DNA of 64,000 nucleotides, from contig NZ_VISE01000001.1 of the NCBI RefSeq assembly GCF_007827275.1, positions 2,046,001-2,110,000 of the forward strand. The letters are read 5' to 3'. Position 1 is the first letter of the stretch. Every line of letters starts with the position of its first letter. A model generated the notes under the pieces. It did not search any database. It had not been told where the DNA came from and saw only the letters and a program-made list of their open reading frames with translations. Below, piece by piece: positions 51,468-61,619 of the stretch. This stretch comes from Gillisia sp. Hel_I_86. GTDB taxonomy: Bacteria; Bacteroidota; Bacteroidia; Flavobacteriales; Flavobacteriaceae. Both the position numbers and the translations under genes were made by a program.

Positions 51468-52316
51468 TTAGAATATTTTTTTGAACATTTTTCGCCATCG
51501 GAGGCTTCTGGCAAACTCTCCTTCTCTTTTAGATAATAGAAATGGCTGATTTTCTCTCTTTGCTCTGAAATAACCCGTGATATAATCTTGAAAAAGACTG
51601 AAGTCTTTTTTTCTGTAAGCGAGTTTGGCTGAAGCAATTAAAGTGATAGTAAAACCATATCTCAACTTATAAAATGCTTCGCCTTGTTTATATTTGGAAG
51701 CTTTATTGTAGGTTGCTCCTGTAGGCTTAAGATGTTTTACCAAAAGGCTTTCATCTGTTTTAATTCCCCAGCCATAAAATTGAGCCTGTAGCTCATCTGC
51801 AGTGTCCCAACCCATAGCAGCCTTAAGTCCGTTAATGTCCTTAAAACAGGCTTTTCTGTATGCTTTTAAAGCCCCTCTAATATGATCTTTATTGGTAAGA
51901 TTCTCCAGGACCCATGCTCCATTATTTTGAATAGTGCAAAAGCCGCCTACCATCCCAACTTCGGGAAAATCCTTAAAATTGTTCACGATAATTTGCAGAT
52001 AATTTTCAGGGAAAATAAGATCGGCATCGAATTTACATAGGATGTCATAATCGTCATCCAGTGTTTTAAGCCCTTCCTTGAAGGCTTTGATCACTTTGCT
52101 TCCCGGAAGATGCGCTTCGGTCGAGGTGATGGAAACCAAGGAGATAAAAGGATATTTAGCACTAAATCCTGAAACTATATTCGGCGTGGCATCATTAGAT
52201 TGATCATTTACGACCACTATTTTTTCTGGTGCGTATGTCTGATCTACTAAAGACTGCAAAGTCAAGCCAATAAATTCAGCTTCGTTATGTGCAGGTATTA
52301 CAATATAGATTTTCAA
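51468..52316 (-). CDS. Family 2 glycosyltransferase
   Basis: 282 residues: IVIPAHNEAEFIGLTLQSLVDQT (GT-A start), VVVNDQSNDATP, CKFDADLIFP (DxD), WDTADELQAQFYGWGIK. It likely transfers a sugar from a nucleotide donor onto a surface glycan or lipid. Last gene of a minus-strand group with a small methyltransferase and a KAS III enzyme. Confidence 0.85.
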   Translation of the reverse strand: MKIYIVIPAHNEAEFIGLTLQSLVDQTYAPEKIVVVNDQSNDATPNIVSGFSAKYPFISLVSITSTEAHLPGSKVIKAFKEGLKTLDDDYDILCKFDADLIFPENYLQIIVNNFKDFPEVGMVGGFCTIQNNGAWVLENLTNKDHIRGALKAYRKACFKDINGLKAAMGWDTADELQAQFYGWGIKTDESLLVKHLKPTGATYNKASKYKQGEAFYKLRYGFTITLIASAKLAYRKKDFSLFQDYITGYFRAKRENQPFLLSKREGEFARSLRWRKMFKKIF

Positions 52317-52376
52317 AATATAGCGTTGTAAAAAGAATGGAGTTGAAGTTGAGGATAAAATTTCAGAAAATAAAAT

Positions 52377-52895
52377 TTATCGCTCCGCATATACGGCGTA
52401 ATATCTTGGGGTGAACTTCCTTAATAAAGGTCTAAATCCAATTTTTTGAACCGGATTGGTCCATTTCTCTCTTTTTTTAATATTCCAGCCTGCTTTTTCT
52501 AGCAGCCAATCGAATTGCCAGTCTTCGAACTCATGATAATGTCTATCACGCATATCGGTCTTGCTTCTATAGGCATCGGCAAACCAAAGTTTCAAAGGTA
52601 CAGTAGCAACCAATTTCTTGGATTTTATATTTTTTAAAACATTGAAGGGGGATACCAAATGCTCGAAAATTTCAAAAGCAGTTACTACATCATATTCATT
52701 TTCTGAATCTACTAGTGGATATAGGTCTAGATCGTCTCCTGAAGTATTGGTAACCGAATATTCATGGGATTGCATGATAGTGGAAAATGGGTTTTCCACA
52801 CCCAGATCCAAAACCTTTGCAGGTGCCGGAACAGCATTTTCGAGAAATTCCAATGTTTTTTTAAATCTTTTGTTCGGAAATGTATTTTCGTACAT
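52377..52895 (-). CDS. Small class I SAM methyltransferase
   Basis: 172 residues: APAKVLDLGVENPFS (SAM motif), VDSENEYDVVTAFEIFEHLVSPF, SKKLVATVPLKLWF and a DRHYHEFEDWQFDWLLEKAGW segment. It is shorter than usual class I enzymes but complete at both ends. Between a glycosyltransferase and KAS III gene, it may act on a surface or lipid precursor. Confidence 0.75.
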   Translation of the reverse strand: MYENTFPNKRFKKTLEFLENAVPAPAKVLDLGVENPFSTIMQSHEYSVTNTSGDDLDLYPLVDSENEYDVVTAFEIFEHLVSPFNVLKNIKSKKLVATVPLKLWFADAYRSKTDMRDRHYHEFEDWQFDWLLEKAGWNIKKREKWTNPVQKIGFRPLLRKFTPRYYAVYAER

Positions 52896-52896
52896 C

Positions 52897-53955
52897 TTAG
52901 TATTCGTAAACCATCGCGTTTATATTCATGCCGGCACCAACACTGGCAAGAATTATAACATCGCCTTTGTCGAGGTTTTGGTTGGGAATATTACCTTTGA
53001 TCACCAAATCCAACAGCGTAGGAACTGTAGCTACACTGCTATTTCCGAGTTCATGAATGCTCATTGGCATTACATTCTCCGGAGCTTTCATTTTATATTG
53101 CTTGTAAAAACGGGCTATAATGGCTTCATCCATCTTTTCATTGGCCTGATGGATAAATACTTTTTTTACATCTTCAATAGACTTTCCACTTTCTTCCAAA
53201 CAAGATTTCATCGCTTCAGGTACATGTGTTAAAGCGAATTCGTAAATCTTTCTACCATTCATCTTAATATATCTCGTGTCATCATCTTCTTCATTTCTGT
53301 TGGATTTTCCGAAGTAGATATGATGCGCATCTTGATAGGCATAAGTCGCAGAGCTATGGGAAAGAATCCCACCAGGCTCTTCGGAAGCCTCGAAGATCGC
53401 CGCTCCAGCTCCATCTGAAAATATCATGGAATCCCGGTCGTAATTATCTACCACTCTAGAAAGTGCTTCTGCTCCAATAACCAAGCATTTCTTGGCCATG
53501 CCACTTTTAATAAAGGCTTGAGCTTGTATTACAGCTTCTATCCAGCCTGGGCATCCAAAAAGCACATCGTAACCCACACATTTAGGATTTTTAATTCTAA
53601 GATTGTGTTTTACCCGGGTGGCAATACTAGGTACCGTATCGCTTTGAATACTGCCATATTTAACATCCCCGTAATTATGGGCAACAATCAAATAGTCTAG
53701 GGTTTCTGGATCTATACCAGCATTTTCGATAGCTTTTTGAGCAGCTACAGTTGCCATATCCGAAGTGCTTAGATCTTTTTCAAGATACCTTCTTTCTTCA
53801 ATTCCGGTAATCGCTTTGAATTTTTCAATAGTAATCTCATTTGCATGAGGAAAACCTGATCCATCTAAATTTAAAAATTCATGTTTCAAAAAGTCTGAAT
53901 TCTTTCTCTTTAAGCTTGGAATAAAACTTCCTAAACCTGTTATCTTTATGCTCAT
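52897..53955 (-). CDS. 3-oxoacyl-ACP synthase III family protein (FabH-like)
   Basis: 352 residues of the thiolase superfamily. Catalytic Cys in CVGYDVLFGCPGWIEA, His in VFIHQANEKM and Asn in ELGNSSVATVP. About 30 residues longer than E. coli FabH, and SIRGFGS-type ends differ, so a role in specialised lipid or flexirubin-like synthesis rather than initiation of normal fatty acids is possible. Confidence 0.85.
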   Translation of the reverse strand: MSIKITGLGSFIPSLKRKNSDFLKHEFLNLDGSGFPHANEITIEKFKAITGIEERRYLEKDLSTSDMATVAAQKAIENAGIDPETLDYLIVAHNYGDVKYGSIQSDTVPSIATRVKHNLRIKNPKCVGYDVLFGCPGWIEAVIQAQAFIKSGMAKKCLVIGAEALSRVVDNYDRDSMIFSDGAGAAIFEASEEPGGILSHSSATYAYQDAHHIYFGKSNRNEEDDDTRYIKMNGRKIYEFALTHVPEAMKSCLEESGKSIEDVKKVFIHQANEKMDEAIIARFYKQYKMKAPENVMPMSIHELGNSSVATVPTLLDLVIKGNIPNQNLDKGDVIILASVGAGMNINAMVYEY

Positions 53956-54150
53956 TGAAACCGAGGTTTTTTGTAATTACAACAACTAAAATACTAAAAG
54001 CAATCTAAGTAATCCTCAAGGATTTAGATAAATTGATACATTTTGTGGTATTAGTAAATTTCGCGGTTATAATTATTAAAATGATAATTATAACGCCTTG
54101 AAATATAAAATATCCATAGGTTTAATTTTATACCTGTTATTCACATATGT

Positions 54151-57000
54151 TTATGCGTCCATATATTCTTCAATTGGAGCACAGGTGCAAATAAGGTTTC
54201 TATCTCCATAAGCATCATCTACTCTGCGAACAGCAGGCCAAAATTTATTATCTGCCACATACTCCAACGGGAATGCTGCTTGTTGTCTAGAATATGGAAA
54301 ATCCCATATATCTGCAGTAAGCATTGCCAGTGTATGTGGTGCGCTCTTTAAAATATTTACTTCATCTTTAGTAGATGATTCGCTGATTTCCTTACGAATA
54401 GAGATCAATGCATCACAAAATCTATCCAATTCTGCTTTACTTTCGCTTTCTGTAGGTTCAATCATTAAGGTTCCTGCAACAGGAAAGGAAACAGTTGGTG
54501 CATGGAAACCGTAATCAATTAGTCTTTTAGCAATATCCACCACTTCAATTCCATTGGTTTTGAAAGGCCTGCAATCCACGATCATCTCATGGGCTGCACG
54601 GCCCCTTTCTCCAGAATATAGGGTTTGGTAATGATCTTTTAAACGTGCTTTAATATAGTTGGCATTCAAAATAGCATATTCTGTAGCTTTTTGAAGACCG
54701 TTCACCCCAAGCATTGTGATATAGCCATAAGAAATAAGGCATACCAAAGCAGATCCCCAAGGTGCTGAAGAAATAGCTGTGATTGCATGTTCTCCACCCG
54801 TTTTTATCACAGGGTTCCCTGGTAAGAAAGGAAGTAATTGTTTTGCAACACATATTGGCCCAACTCCTGGTCCACCCCCTCCGTGAGGGATTGCAAAGGT
54901 CTTATGGAGATTTAAGTGACAAACATCGGCTCCAATAGCACCTGGGTTGGTTAATCCAACCTGTGCATTCATATTGGCGCCATCCATATAAACCTGGCCT
55001 CCGTTATCATGGATCAGCTGGGTGATCTCTTTAATAGCCGACTCATATACCCCGTGAGTAGATGGATAGGTTACCATTAAAGCTGCTAAATTATCTTTAT
55101 ATTTTAATGCTTTTTCTCTAAGATCATCTACATCTATATTTCCTTCCTTCGTAGATTTTGTTACTACCACTTTCATTCCGGCCATCACTGCAGATGCAGG
55201 ATTGGTGCCGTGTGCAGAAGAAGGGATCAAGCAAATGTTTCGCTGTGAATCCCCCCGGGATTCGTGATAGGCACGAATCACCATTAATCCTGCATATTCT
55301 CCCTGCGCTCCAGAATTTGGTTGTAAGGAAGTACCTGCAAAACCTGTTATTTCAGTTAATTGGCCTTCCAATCTTTTTAAAACTATTTGGTATCCTTCAG
55401 CCTGGTCCATAGGTGCAAAAGGATGAATATTTCCCCATTGTGGATTGCTTAAAGGAAGCATTTCCGAAGCTGCATTCAACTTCATGGTACAAGAACCCAA
55501 AGCGATCATGGAGTGATTTAATGAAAGATCTTGACGCTCCAGTTTTTTGATGTAGCGCATCAATTCTGTTTCTGAATGATAAGTGTTGAAAACAGCGTTG
55601 GTCAAAAATTCAGTTTTTCTATCTACTGATGAAGGAATAGAATTTCCTTCGGATAATTTTTCAATAACATTAAATTCTGTATGTGCAACTTCTGCAAAAA
55701 CGGAAACAATTTTATTAAGATCTTTAATCGTGGTTGTTTCATTTAAAGCGATCACAACTGTTTTGGCATCCGGATAATAGAAATTGATCTTGTTTTTTTC
55801 CGCCAAAACTTTAATTGCTTTGGCATCTGCCTTTACCTGTAGCGTATCAAAATAAAATTTGTTAAGCTGACTAAAACCTAAATTTTCTAATTTTTGATCT
55901 AAAGTATATGCTGAAGCATGAACGATATTTGCTATATATTCCAGTCCTTTTGGCCCGTGATATACAGCATACATTCCAGCCATTACGGCCAACAATACCT
56001 GAGCGGTACAAATATTGGAAGTCGCTTTGTCCCTTTTTATGTGTTGTTCCCTGGTTTGTAGCGCCATTCTTAAGGCACGATTGCCATTAAGATCTTTGGT
56101 TACCCCTATAATCCTTCCCGGGATACTTCTTTTGTATTCTTCTTTGGTTGCAAAATAAGCCGCATGTGGCCCGCCATACCCTAACGGAATTCCAAAACGT
56201 TGCGTGGTTCCAACTACTACATCTACTCCAAAATGTCCTGGAGATTCTAATTTTACCAAGCTCAAAATATCTGCAGCAACCACTACTTTAATTCCTGCAT
56301 CTTTACATTTAGAAACATACCCTGAATAATCGAAAACCTGACCGGATTTTCCTGGATATTGAAGGATTGCCCCAAAGAATTCAGATGAAAAATCGAATTT
56401 TGTATGCTCCCCTATAACCAATTCAATTCCAAGTGGAATGGCCCTGGTTTTTAAAAGGGAAATAGTTTGTGGCAACACCTCTTCTGAAACAAAAAATTTC
56501 ACAACTTCATTTTTTTTCTGATCTCTTTCTCTTACGGCAAATAATAATGCCATCGCTTCTGCCGCAGCCGTAGATTCGTCTAAAAGGGAGGCATTCGCCA
56601 ATTCCATTCCAGTTAGATCTGCAATCATGGTTTGGAAGTTCAATAATGCTTCTAGTCTTCCCTGGGCAATTTCTGCTTGATAGGGGGTGTAGGCAGTATA
56701 CCATCCCGGATTTTCCAAAATGTTGCGTTGGATCACCGCTGGCATAATAGCTTGATGATATCCCAAGCCTATATAAGATTTATATATTTTGTTTTTAGAA
56801 GCCAGCTCTCCAATATGCTCGGCATATTCATTTTCACTTAGCGCTGTATCAAGTTTCAATTGAGATTTTAAACGGATATCGTCCGGGATTGTCTCGTAAA
56901 TTAGCTGATCTAAAGAGGAGACCCCAACGGTGGAAAGCATTTCTGAAAGTTCACTTTCCCTGGGACCAATATGTCTAAGTGCAAAAGAATCTGTTCTCAT
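54151..57000 (-). CDS. gcvP: Glycine dehydrogenase (decarboxylating), P protein
   Basis: 949 residues, full length. N-terminal half [12 protein letters not shown] and [16 protein letters not shown]-terminal half with the PLP Lys in [19 protein letters not shown]. First step of glycine cleavage. A TAATTTTG -7-like element (minus strand, 57026-57033) with TTG 23 bp upstream lies just before the gene. Confidence 0.96.
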   Translation of the reverse strand: MRTDSFALRHIGPRESELSEMLSTVGVSSLDQLIYETIPDDIRLKSQLKLDTALSENEYAEHIGELASKNKIYKSYIGLGYHQAIMPAVIQRNILENPGWYTAYTPYQAEIAQGRLEALLNFQTMIADLTGMELANASLLDESTAAAEAMALLFAVRERDQKKNEVVKFFVSEEVLPQTISLLKTRAIPLGIELVIGEHTKFDFSSEFFGAILQYPGKSGQVFDYSGYVSKCKDAGIKVVVAADILSLVKLESPGHFGVDVVVGTTQRFGIPLGYGGPHAAYFATKEEYKRSIPGRIIGVTKDLNGNRALRMALQTREQHIKRDKATSNICTAQVLLAVMAGMYAVYHGPKGLEYIANIVHASAYTLDQKLENLGFSQLNKFYFDTLQVKADAKAIKVLAEKNKINFYYPDAKTVVIALNETTTIKDLNKIVSVFAEVAHTEFNVIEKLSEGNSIPSSVDRKTEFLTNAVFNTYHSETELMRYIKKLERQDLSLNHSMIALGSCTMKLNAASEMLPLSNPQWGNIHPFAPMDQAEGYQIVLKRLEGQLTEITGFAGTSLQPNSGAQGEYAGLMVIRAYHESRGDSQRNICLIPSSAHGTNPASAVMAGMKVVVTKSTKEGNIDVDDLREKALKYKDNLAALMVTYPSTHGVYESAIKEITQLIHDNGGQVYMDGANMNAQVGLTNPGAIGADVCHLNLHKTFAIPHGGGGPGVGPICVAKQLLPFLPGNPVIKTGGEHAITAISSAPWGSALVCLISYGYITMLGVNGLQKATEYAILNANYIKARLKDHYQTLYSGERGRAAHEMIVDCRPFKTNGIEVVDIAKRLIDYGFHAPTVSFPVAGTLMIEPTESESKAELDRFCDALISIRKEISESSTKDEVNILKSAPHTLAMLTADIWDFPYSRQQAAFPLEYVADNKFWPAVRRVDDAYGDRNLICTCAPIEEYMDA

Positions 57001-57121
57001 TAAAATTAAGTTGTGTTTGGTGCTGCAAAATTACATATTTTAAACGTAAGTTTTTGCAATTTAGCTCCTTGGACTTGTTAAGATTTTATAGCTTATTTTT
57101 GATGGGTAAAGCAGTTAATAA

Positions 57122-57946
57122 ATGAACTTGAAACCTATACTTAATTTTTATATTGGTAGTAGTATTCATGTAGCTTTAGCAGTAGTGAGCCTAGCAATTA
57201 TAACAATGCTTGATTTTAAGCTTTCAATAGACTTCAATATATGTTTGTTTATATTTCTAGCGACCATCACGGGCTATAATATTGTAAAGTATGCCGGAAT
57301 TGCTGGATTACATCATTTAAGCCTCACAAAGAACCTTCGGATTATTCAAATTTTTTCATTCTTCATATTTATCTCTTTGCTCTATGTATTGTTTCAAGTA
57401 TCGTTGAATGTTATTATTTTTTCAGTACTAATGGGCTTTATTACCATGCTTTATATGCTGCCTTTTTTTGGTGGCGGAAAGAATTTAAGGGCGCTATCCG
57501 GGATAAAGATCTATGTCATTGCATTTGTTTGGAGCGGAGTAACGGTACTGTTGCCTTTAATTGGTAAAACCGACTTGATACAATGGGATGTGCTAATTGA
57601 ATTTACCCAAAGATTTCTTTTTGTATTTGCGTTAACCCTCCCATTTGAAATTAGAGATCTAAAGTTCGATATGGCCAATTTAAAAACTGTGGCGCAAATA
57701 TTCGGGGTGCGAAGGACTAAAATCATTGGTGTTATAGCCTTATCCATCATAATTCTGCTGGAATTTTTAAAAATAAAATTTAGTCTTGTAAGCGCAATTT
57801 CTTTAATTCTGATTTCCGTGTTGTTAAGTGCTCTAATAATTAATGCTGGAATAAGGCAAACAAAACTTTATTCATCTCTTTGGGTGGAGGGGGTGCCCAT
57901 TTTATGGTGCTTATTGCTTTTGGGATTGCAATTTATATACTGGTAA
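57122..57946 (+). CDS. UbiA-like polytopic membrane protein
   Basis: 274 residues with about eight hydrophobic segments. The segment FEIRDLKFDMANLKTVAQIFGVRRTK resembles the second Asp-rich motif of UbiA prenyltransferases (DxxxD). The usual first motif is reduced to ITGYNIVKYAG, with no Asp. It may be an atypical or inactive prenyltransferase-fold protein. It overlaps the minus-strand 57933 gene by 14 bp. Confidence 0.6.
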   Translation: MNLKPILNFYIGSSIHVALAVVSLAIITMLDFKLSIDFNICLFIFLATITGYNIVKYAGIAGLHHLSLTKNLRIIQIFSFFIFISLLYVLFQVSLNVIIFSVLMGFITMLYMLPFFGGGKNLRALSGIKIYVIAFVWSGVTVLLPLIGKTDLIQWDVLIEFTQRFLFVFALTLPFEIRDLKFDMANLKTVAQIFGVRRTKIIGVIALSIIILLEFLKIKFSLVSAISLILISVLLSALIINAGIRQTKLYSSLWVEGVPILWCLLLLGLQFIYW

Positions 57947-58190
57947 TTTCTTTTTCGATTTCTTCTCGCCATTCTTTTTTTTCTTCCTCAGTACAGGTCT
58001 TAATATTGGATCGTTCAATCAATTCTGTAAGGTGGCGATTATGGGAGGAATATTTTCTGCATTTCTTACAATAAATAAGATGCAATAACATCTTTAGCTT
58101 TTCGGTGACAGAAGCTTCCTTATATTGGTTTTTATCACAACAATATGCAGCTTCTGAGCAATCTATTAAAAGTCTCTTTTTTGTATCCAT
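57933..58190 (-). CDS. Small zinc-finger-like protein beside an ECF sigma gene
   Basis: 85 residues: CYCCDKNQYKEAS-like start (AAYCCDKNQYKEAS), then LIYCKKCRKYSSHNRHLTELI, an H-x3-C-x2-C-like arrangement seen in zinc anti-sigma factors. It is one base downstream of the sigma gene. No membrane segment follows, so it would be a soluble regulator. Confidence 0.65.
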   Translation of the reverse strand: MDTKKRLLIDCSEAAYCCDKNQYKEASVTEKLKMLLHLIYCKKCRKYSSHNRHLTELIERSNIKTCTEEEKKEWREEIEKEITSI

Positions 58191-58191
58191 A

Positions 58192-58749
58192 TTAAAACCA
58201 GTTTTTTTCCAAACATTGTGCTAAAGTTGTTCGTGCCCTGTGAATTATTACCCAAAGATTAGACGGGGTAATATTAAACTCATTACAAATAGCTTCAGTA
58301 TCAAAACCATCTATAGTTTTCATTTTAAAAATCTTGGCCTGCTTTTCGGTTAATTGCTCCATACATTCCAAGATAGCTATTCCCAACTCTTCATTTTCCA
58401 TTACATCTTCAGCCGTCTTGTCAAATCTGTCTGGGGCATTTTCTTCTAACCAATCTCCTTCATTGGAATCGTCGTTATATTGAATCTTGATTTCTGCCCT
58501 TCCTTTTCTAGAATTGCTTTTTCTATAATAATCTATGATCTTTCTTTTTAAAATCGAGATCAACCAAGTACGTTCGGTCGCCTCGCCTTTAAAATTTTTC
58601 ATGGATTTTAAGCCTGCCAAGAATGTTTCAGAAATAAGATCATGAGCCAACTCCCGATCGTTCACCCTTACAATAGTAAAATTGAAGAGATAATCGGAAT
58701 ATTTATCTACCCATTTAGTAGGATCTATTTTATTAATCGACATAGGCAA
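58192..58749 (-). CDS. ECF-like RNA polymerase sigma factor
   Basis: 185 residues: region 2 (WVDKYSDYLFNFTIVRVNDRELAHDLISETFLAGLK, then RTWLISILKRKIIDYYR) and region 4 (LTEKQAKIFKMKTIDGFDTEAICNEFNITPSNLWVIIHRARTTLAQCL). Different subfamily from the sigma at 15383. Pairs with the small zinc-finger protein downstream. Confidence 0.88.
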   Translation of the reverse strand: MPMSINKIDPTKWVDKYSDYLFNFTIVRVNDRELAHDLISETFLAGLKSMKNFKGEATERTWLISILKRKIIDYYRKSNSRKGRAEIKIQYNDDSNEGDWLEENAPDRFDKTAEDVMENEELGIAILECMEQLTEKQAKIFKMKTIDGFDTEAICNEFNITPSNLWVIIHRARTTLAQCLEKNWF

Positions 58750-58834
58750 ATAACATTATTTACTCAAAATTAAGAAAAGTTTGATATCAAACCATTGATT
58801 GAAAGATAAGATATATTTAAGATAATATAGGTTT

Positions 58835-60868
58835 TTATTGCTTTTCCAATAACCCTGCCCTTATTAACAAAGCATCTGGTTGTGGTTCTTTCCCCCTAAA
58901 ACGTTTGTATAAGGTCATTGGATCTTCTGTTCCTCCCAAGGAAAGTACTGTCTCCTGAAACTTTTTAGCCACTTCTGGATTAAAGATCCCATTTTCTTTG
59001 AAATATTCAAAGGCGTCGGCATCCAACACTTCTGCCCATTTGTAGGAATAATAACCAGATGAATATCCTCCTTGAAAAATGTGCGAAAATGAAGTGCTCA
59101 TACAGTTTTCTTTCACATCTGGATAAAGTTTTGTGCCTTCAAAAGCTTCATCTTCATGTGCCTTAACATTAGAAATAGATGAAGGATCTCCGGCATGATA
59201 GCCCATGTCCAACATTCCAAAGCTTATTTGGCGCAAAGTTGCCATTCCCTCATGGAAATTAGAGGCTTTCTTGATCTTATCTATTAATTCCTGCGGAATA
59301 ATTTCTCCAGTTTCATGATGTTTGGCAAAAAGCTGAAGCGCTTTTGGCTCGTAGCACCAATTTTCTAATATTTGACTAGGCAGCTCCACAAAATCCCAGT
59401 AAACACTGGTTCCGGAAAGGCTTGGGTATTGAGTATTGGCCAACATCCCATGTAGTGCATGTCCAAATTCGTGGAATAGGGTGGTCACTTCATTAAATGT
59501 TAATAAGGATGGCGTGTTCTTGGTTGGTTTTGTGAAATTGCAAACTATAGAAATATGTGGTCTGTTGTTTTTATCGTTTATTATTTCCTGATTTTTGTAA
59601 ACGGTCATCCATGCTCCGTCCCTTTTTCCAGCCCTGGGATGGAAGTCGGCATAGAAAAGTGCCACTTCTTTTCCTTCGTTATCGGTAACCTGATATGTCT
59701 TTACATCTTTATGATAGACATCTATATTGGTTACTTGAGTAAAAGTTAAGTTGTAAAGCTTTTTAGCCACCGTAAATACTCCTTCTATTGCATTATTAAG
59801 CTGAAAATAGGGCTTCAATATTTCGTCATCCAGATTGAATGATTTCTGTTTCAATTTTTCCTGAAAATAGGAAGCATCCCATTTTTGAAGCTTTTCTATT
59901 CCTTCCAGATCTTTAGCGAAGTTTTCCAGTTCAGAAAATTCCTTTAAAGCTGCTGGCTTTGCTTTTTCTAGTAATTCCTGTAAAAAAGTGGTTACAGTCT
60001 CCGGGTTTTTAGCCATTCGTTCTTCTAATACGAAGTCGGCATGAGATTTATACCCCAATAATTTAGCGCGCTCAAATCTTAGTTTTATAATTTGAAGCAC
60101 ATGCTCCTGATTATCGAGTTCATCATTATGAAACCCCTTCGCTCCAAAGGCAAGGGCCATTGTTTTTCTTAACTCCCTGTTTTTGGCATATTTCATAAAT
60201 GGAATGTAGCTGGGATATTCTAAACTGAAGATCCAGCCTTTTTTCTCTTTAGAACTTGCCACCTCTCTTGCAGCTTCTTTAACATGTTCTGGCAAACCTT
60301 CAAGATCTGCTTCGTTGGTTAAATGCAGTTCAAATTTATTGGATTCGGCCAATACGTTTTCACCAAATTTAAGGCTAAGGGAAGATAGTTTTTTGTCAAT
60401 TTCCCTCAATTTGATTTTGTCTTCTGAATTTAGGTTTGCCCCGTTTCTCGAAAAAGCTTTGTATTTTTTATCAAGCAACATTAGTTGCTCACCATTCAAT
60501 TCCAAGCTATCCTTTTTATTGAAAACTGCTTTTACCCGCTCAAAAAGCTTTTCGTTTAAAATAATATCGTTTTTGAATTCAGAAAGTAAAGAAGAGATTT
60601 CCTGAGCGATTTTTTGGATCTCTTCATTGGTTTCTGCCGAATTCAAATTGAAAAAGATGCTGGTGATCCTATCCAATTTTTTTCCTGAAAACTCCAAAGC
60701 TTCAACGGTGTTCTTAAAAGTAGGAGCCGAAGACAAGTTTGCTATTTGTTCAATTTCGGTTTTTGCAATTTCTATAGCATGAGTGATAGCTGGTTTAAAA
60801 TGTTCGGTTTTTATTTTCGAGAATGGAGCAAAATCGAATTCTTGAAGAAGAGGATTATAACTGTTCAT
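58835..60868 (-). CDS. M3-family oligopeptidase (Dcp-like)
   Basis: 677 residues, cytosolic. The zinc motif is LFHEFGHALHGML (HExxH); later GTSVYWDFVELPSQILENW and HIFQGGYSSGYYSY are standard for Dcp/oligopeptidase A. It degrades short peptides. Normal length for the family. Confidence 0.93.
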   Translation of the reverse strand: MNSYNPLLQEFDFAPFSKIKTEHFKPAITHAIEIAKTEIEQIANLSSAPTFKNTVEALEFSGKKLDRITSIFFNLNSAETNEEIQKIAQEISSLLSEFKNDIILNEKLFERVKAVFNKKDSLELNGEQLMLLDKKYKAFSRNGANLNSEDKIKLREIDKKLSSLSLKFGENVLAESNKFELHLTNEADLEGLPEHVKEAAREVASSKEKKGWIFSLEYPSYIPFMKYAKNRELRKTMALAFGAKGFHNDELDNQEHVLQIIKLRFERAKLLGYKSHADFVLEERMAKNPETVTTFLQELLEKAKPAALKEFSELENFAKDLEGIEKLQKWDASYFQEKLKQKSFNLDDEILKPYFQLNNAIEGVFTVAKKLYNLTFTQVTNIDVYHKDVKTYQVTDNEGKEVALFYADFHPRAGKRDGAWMTVYKNQEIINDKNNRPHISIVCNFTKPTKNTPSLLTFNEVTTLFHEFGHALHGMLANTQYPSLSGTSVYWDFVELPSQILENWCYEPKALQLFAKHHETGEIIPQELIDKIKKASNFHEGMATLRQISFGMLDMGYHAGDPSSISNVKAHEDEAFEGTKLYPDVKENCMSTSFSHIFQGGYSSGYYSYKWAEVLDADAFEYFKENGIFNPEVAKKFQETVLSLGGTEDPMTLYKRFRGKEPQPDALLIRAGLLEKQ

Positions 60869-61098
60869 GAGCTAATTTGTTTATGTAAACGGGCTAAAAT
60901 CGCATTGTAGCGATATATTAAAACCTGATTATTAATATGTTAAAATTTTATGTAACTTTGCGCCTTGCAATAAAAGGTTGAATAAAATATAATAAGTAGT
61001 CTTTTGTAGTTTAGAATAATATATTTAGAATGGTTAATAAATGATAATTTTAACGAAGAAGTACTACAGAGAAAGCCACATTTTATGTGGCTTTCTTG
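60869..61098. other. Intergenic stretch with a hairpin
   Basis: No gene. It contains the perfect hairpin at 61070-61096 and AT-rich sequence upstream of the M3 peptidase promoter region. Confidence 0.4.
61070..61096 (-). terminator. Hairpin downstream of purE
   Basis: AGAAAGCCACA (61070-61080) and TGTGGCTTTCT (61086-61096) form a perfect 11-bp stem with a 5-nt loop, two bases past the purE stop. Confidence 0.75.
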
Positions 61099-61581
61099 CT
61101 ATTTAATAGTTTTTGTTCCTTCTATCACTTTTTGTTTTAAACCTTCTTTATATACCAATATTTTATCCAGCATACATTTATCCGAGCTTCCCAGGATTTG
61201 AGCAGCTAGGATTCCGGCATTTTTCGCCCCATTTAGAGCCACTGTCGCCACGGGAACTCCTCCCGGCATTTGTAATATGGATAAAACAGAGTCCCAGCCA
61301 TCTATGGAGTTGCTCGATTTTACCGGTACACCAATAACCGGAAGCGGAGATAATGAAGCTACCATCCCAGGTAAATGCGCTGCACCACCGGCACCAGCTA
61401 TAATTACTTTAATTCCCCGGGTATGTGCAGCTTTACTGAATTCGAACAACTTTTCTGGGGTACGATGTGCAGAAACAATATCTACTTCCACCTCGATATC
61501 GAAGCCTTTTAAAATATCTATGGCTTCTTGCATTACTGGCAGGTCGCTGGTACTGCCCATGATTACAGCTACTTTACTCAT
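61099..61581 (-). CDS. purE: N5-carboxyaminoimidazole ribonucleotide mutase
   Basis: 160 residues: VAVIMGSTSDLPVMQEA, EVDIVSAHRTPEKL, IIAGAGGAAHLPGMVAS and QMPGGVPVATVA. Class I PurE, converting N5-CAIR to CAIR in purine synthesis. 38 bp downstream of purK. Confidence 0.95.
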   Translation of the reverse strand: MSKVAVIMGSTSDLPVMQEAIDILKGFDIEVEVDIVSAHRTPEKLFEFSKAAHTRGIKVIIAGAGGAAHLPGMVASLSPLPVIGVPVKSSNSIDGWDSVLSILQMPGGVPVATVALNGAKNAGILAAQILGSSDKCMLDKILVYKEGLKQKVIEGTKTIK

Positions 61582-61619
61582 TTGTTATATTTTAAAAATG
61601 TACGATCTAAATTGATGCT

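Noticed and set aside
57933-58190. Calling the small ORF a glycine-cleavage partner because gcvP is near
   Set aside because: It adjoins the sigma factor gene by one base and has zinc-finger-like cysteines; gcvP is in another transcription unit.
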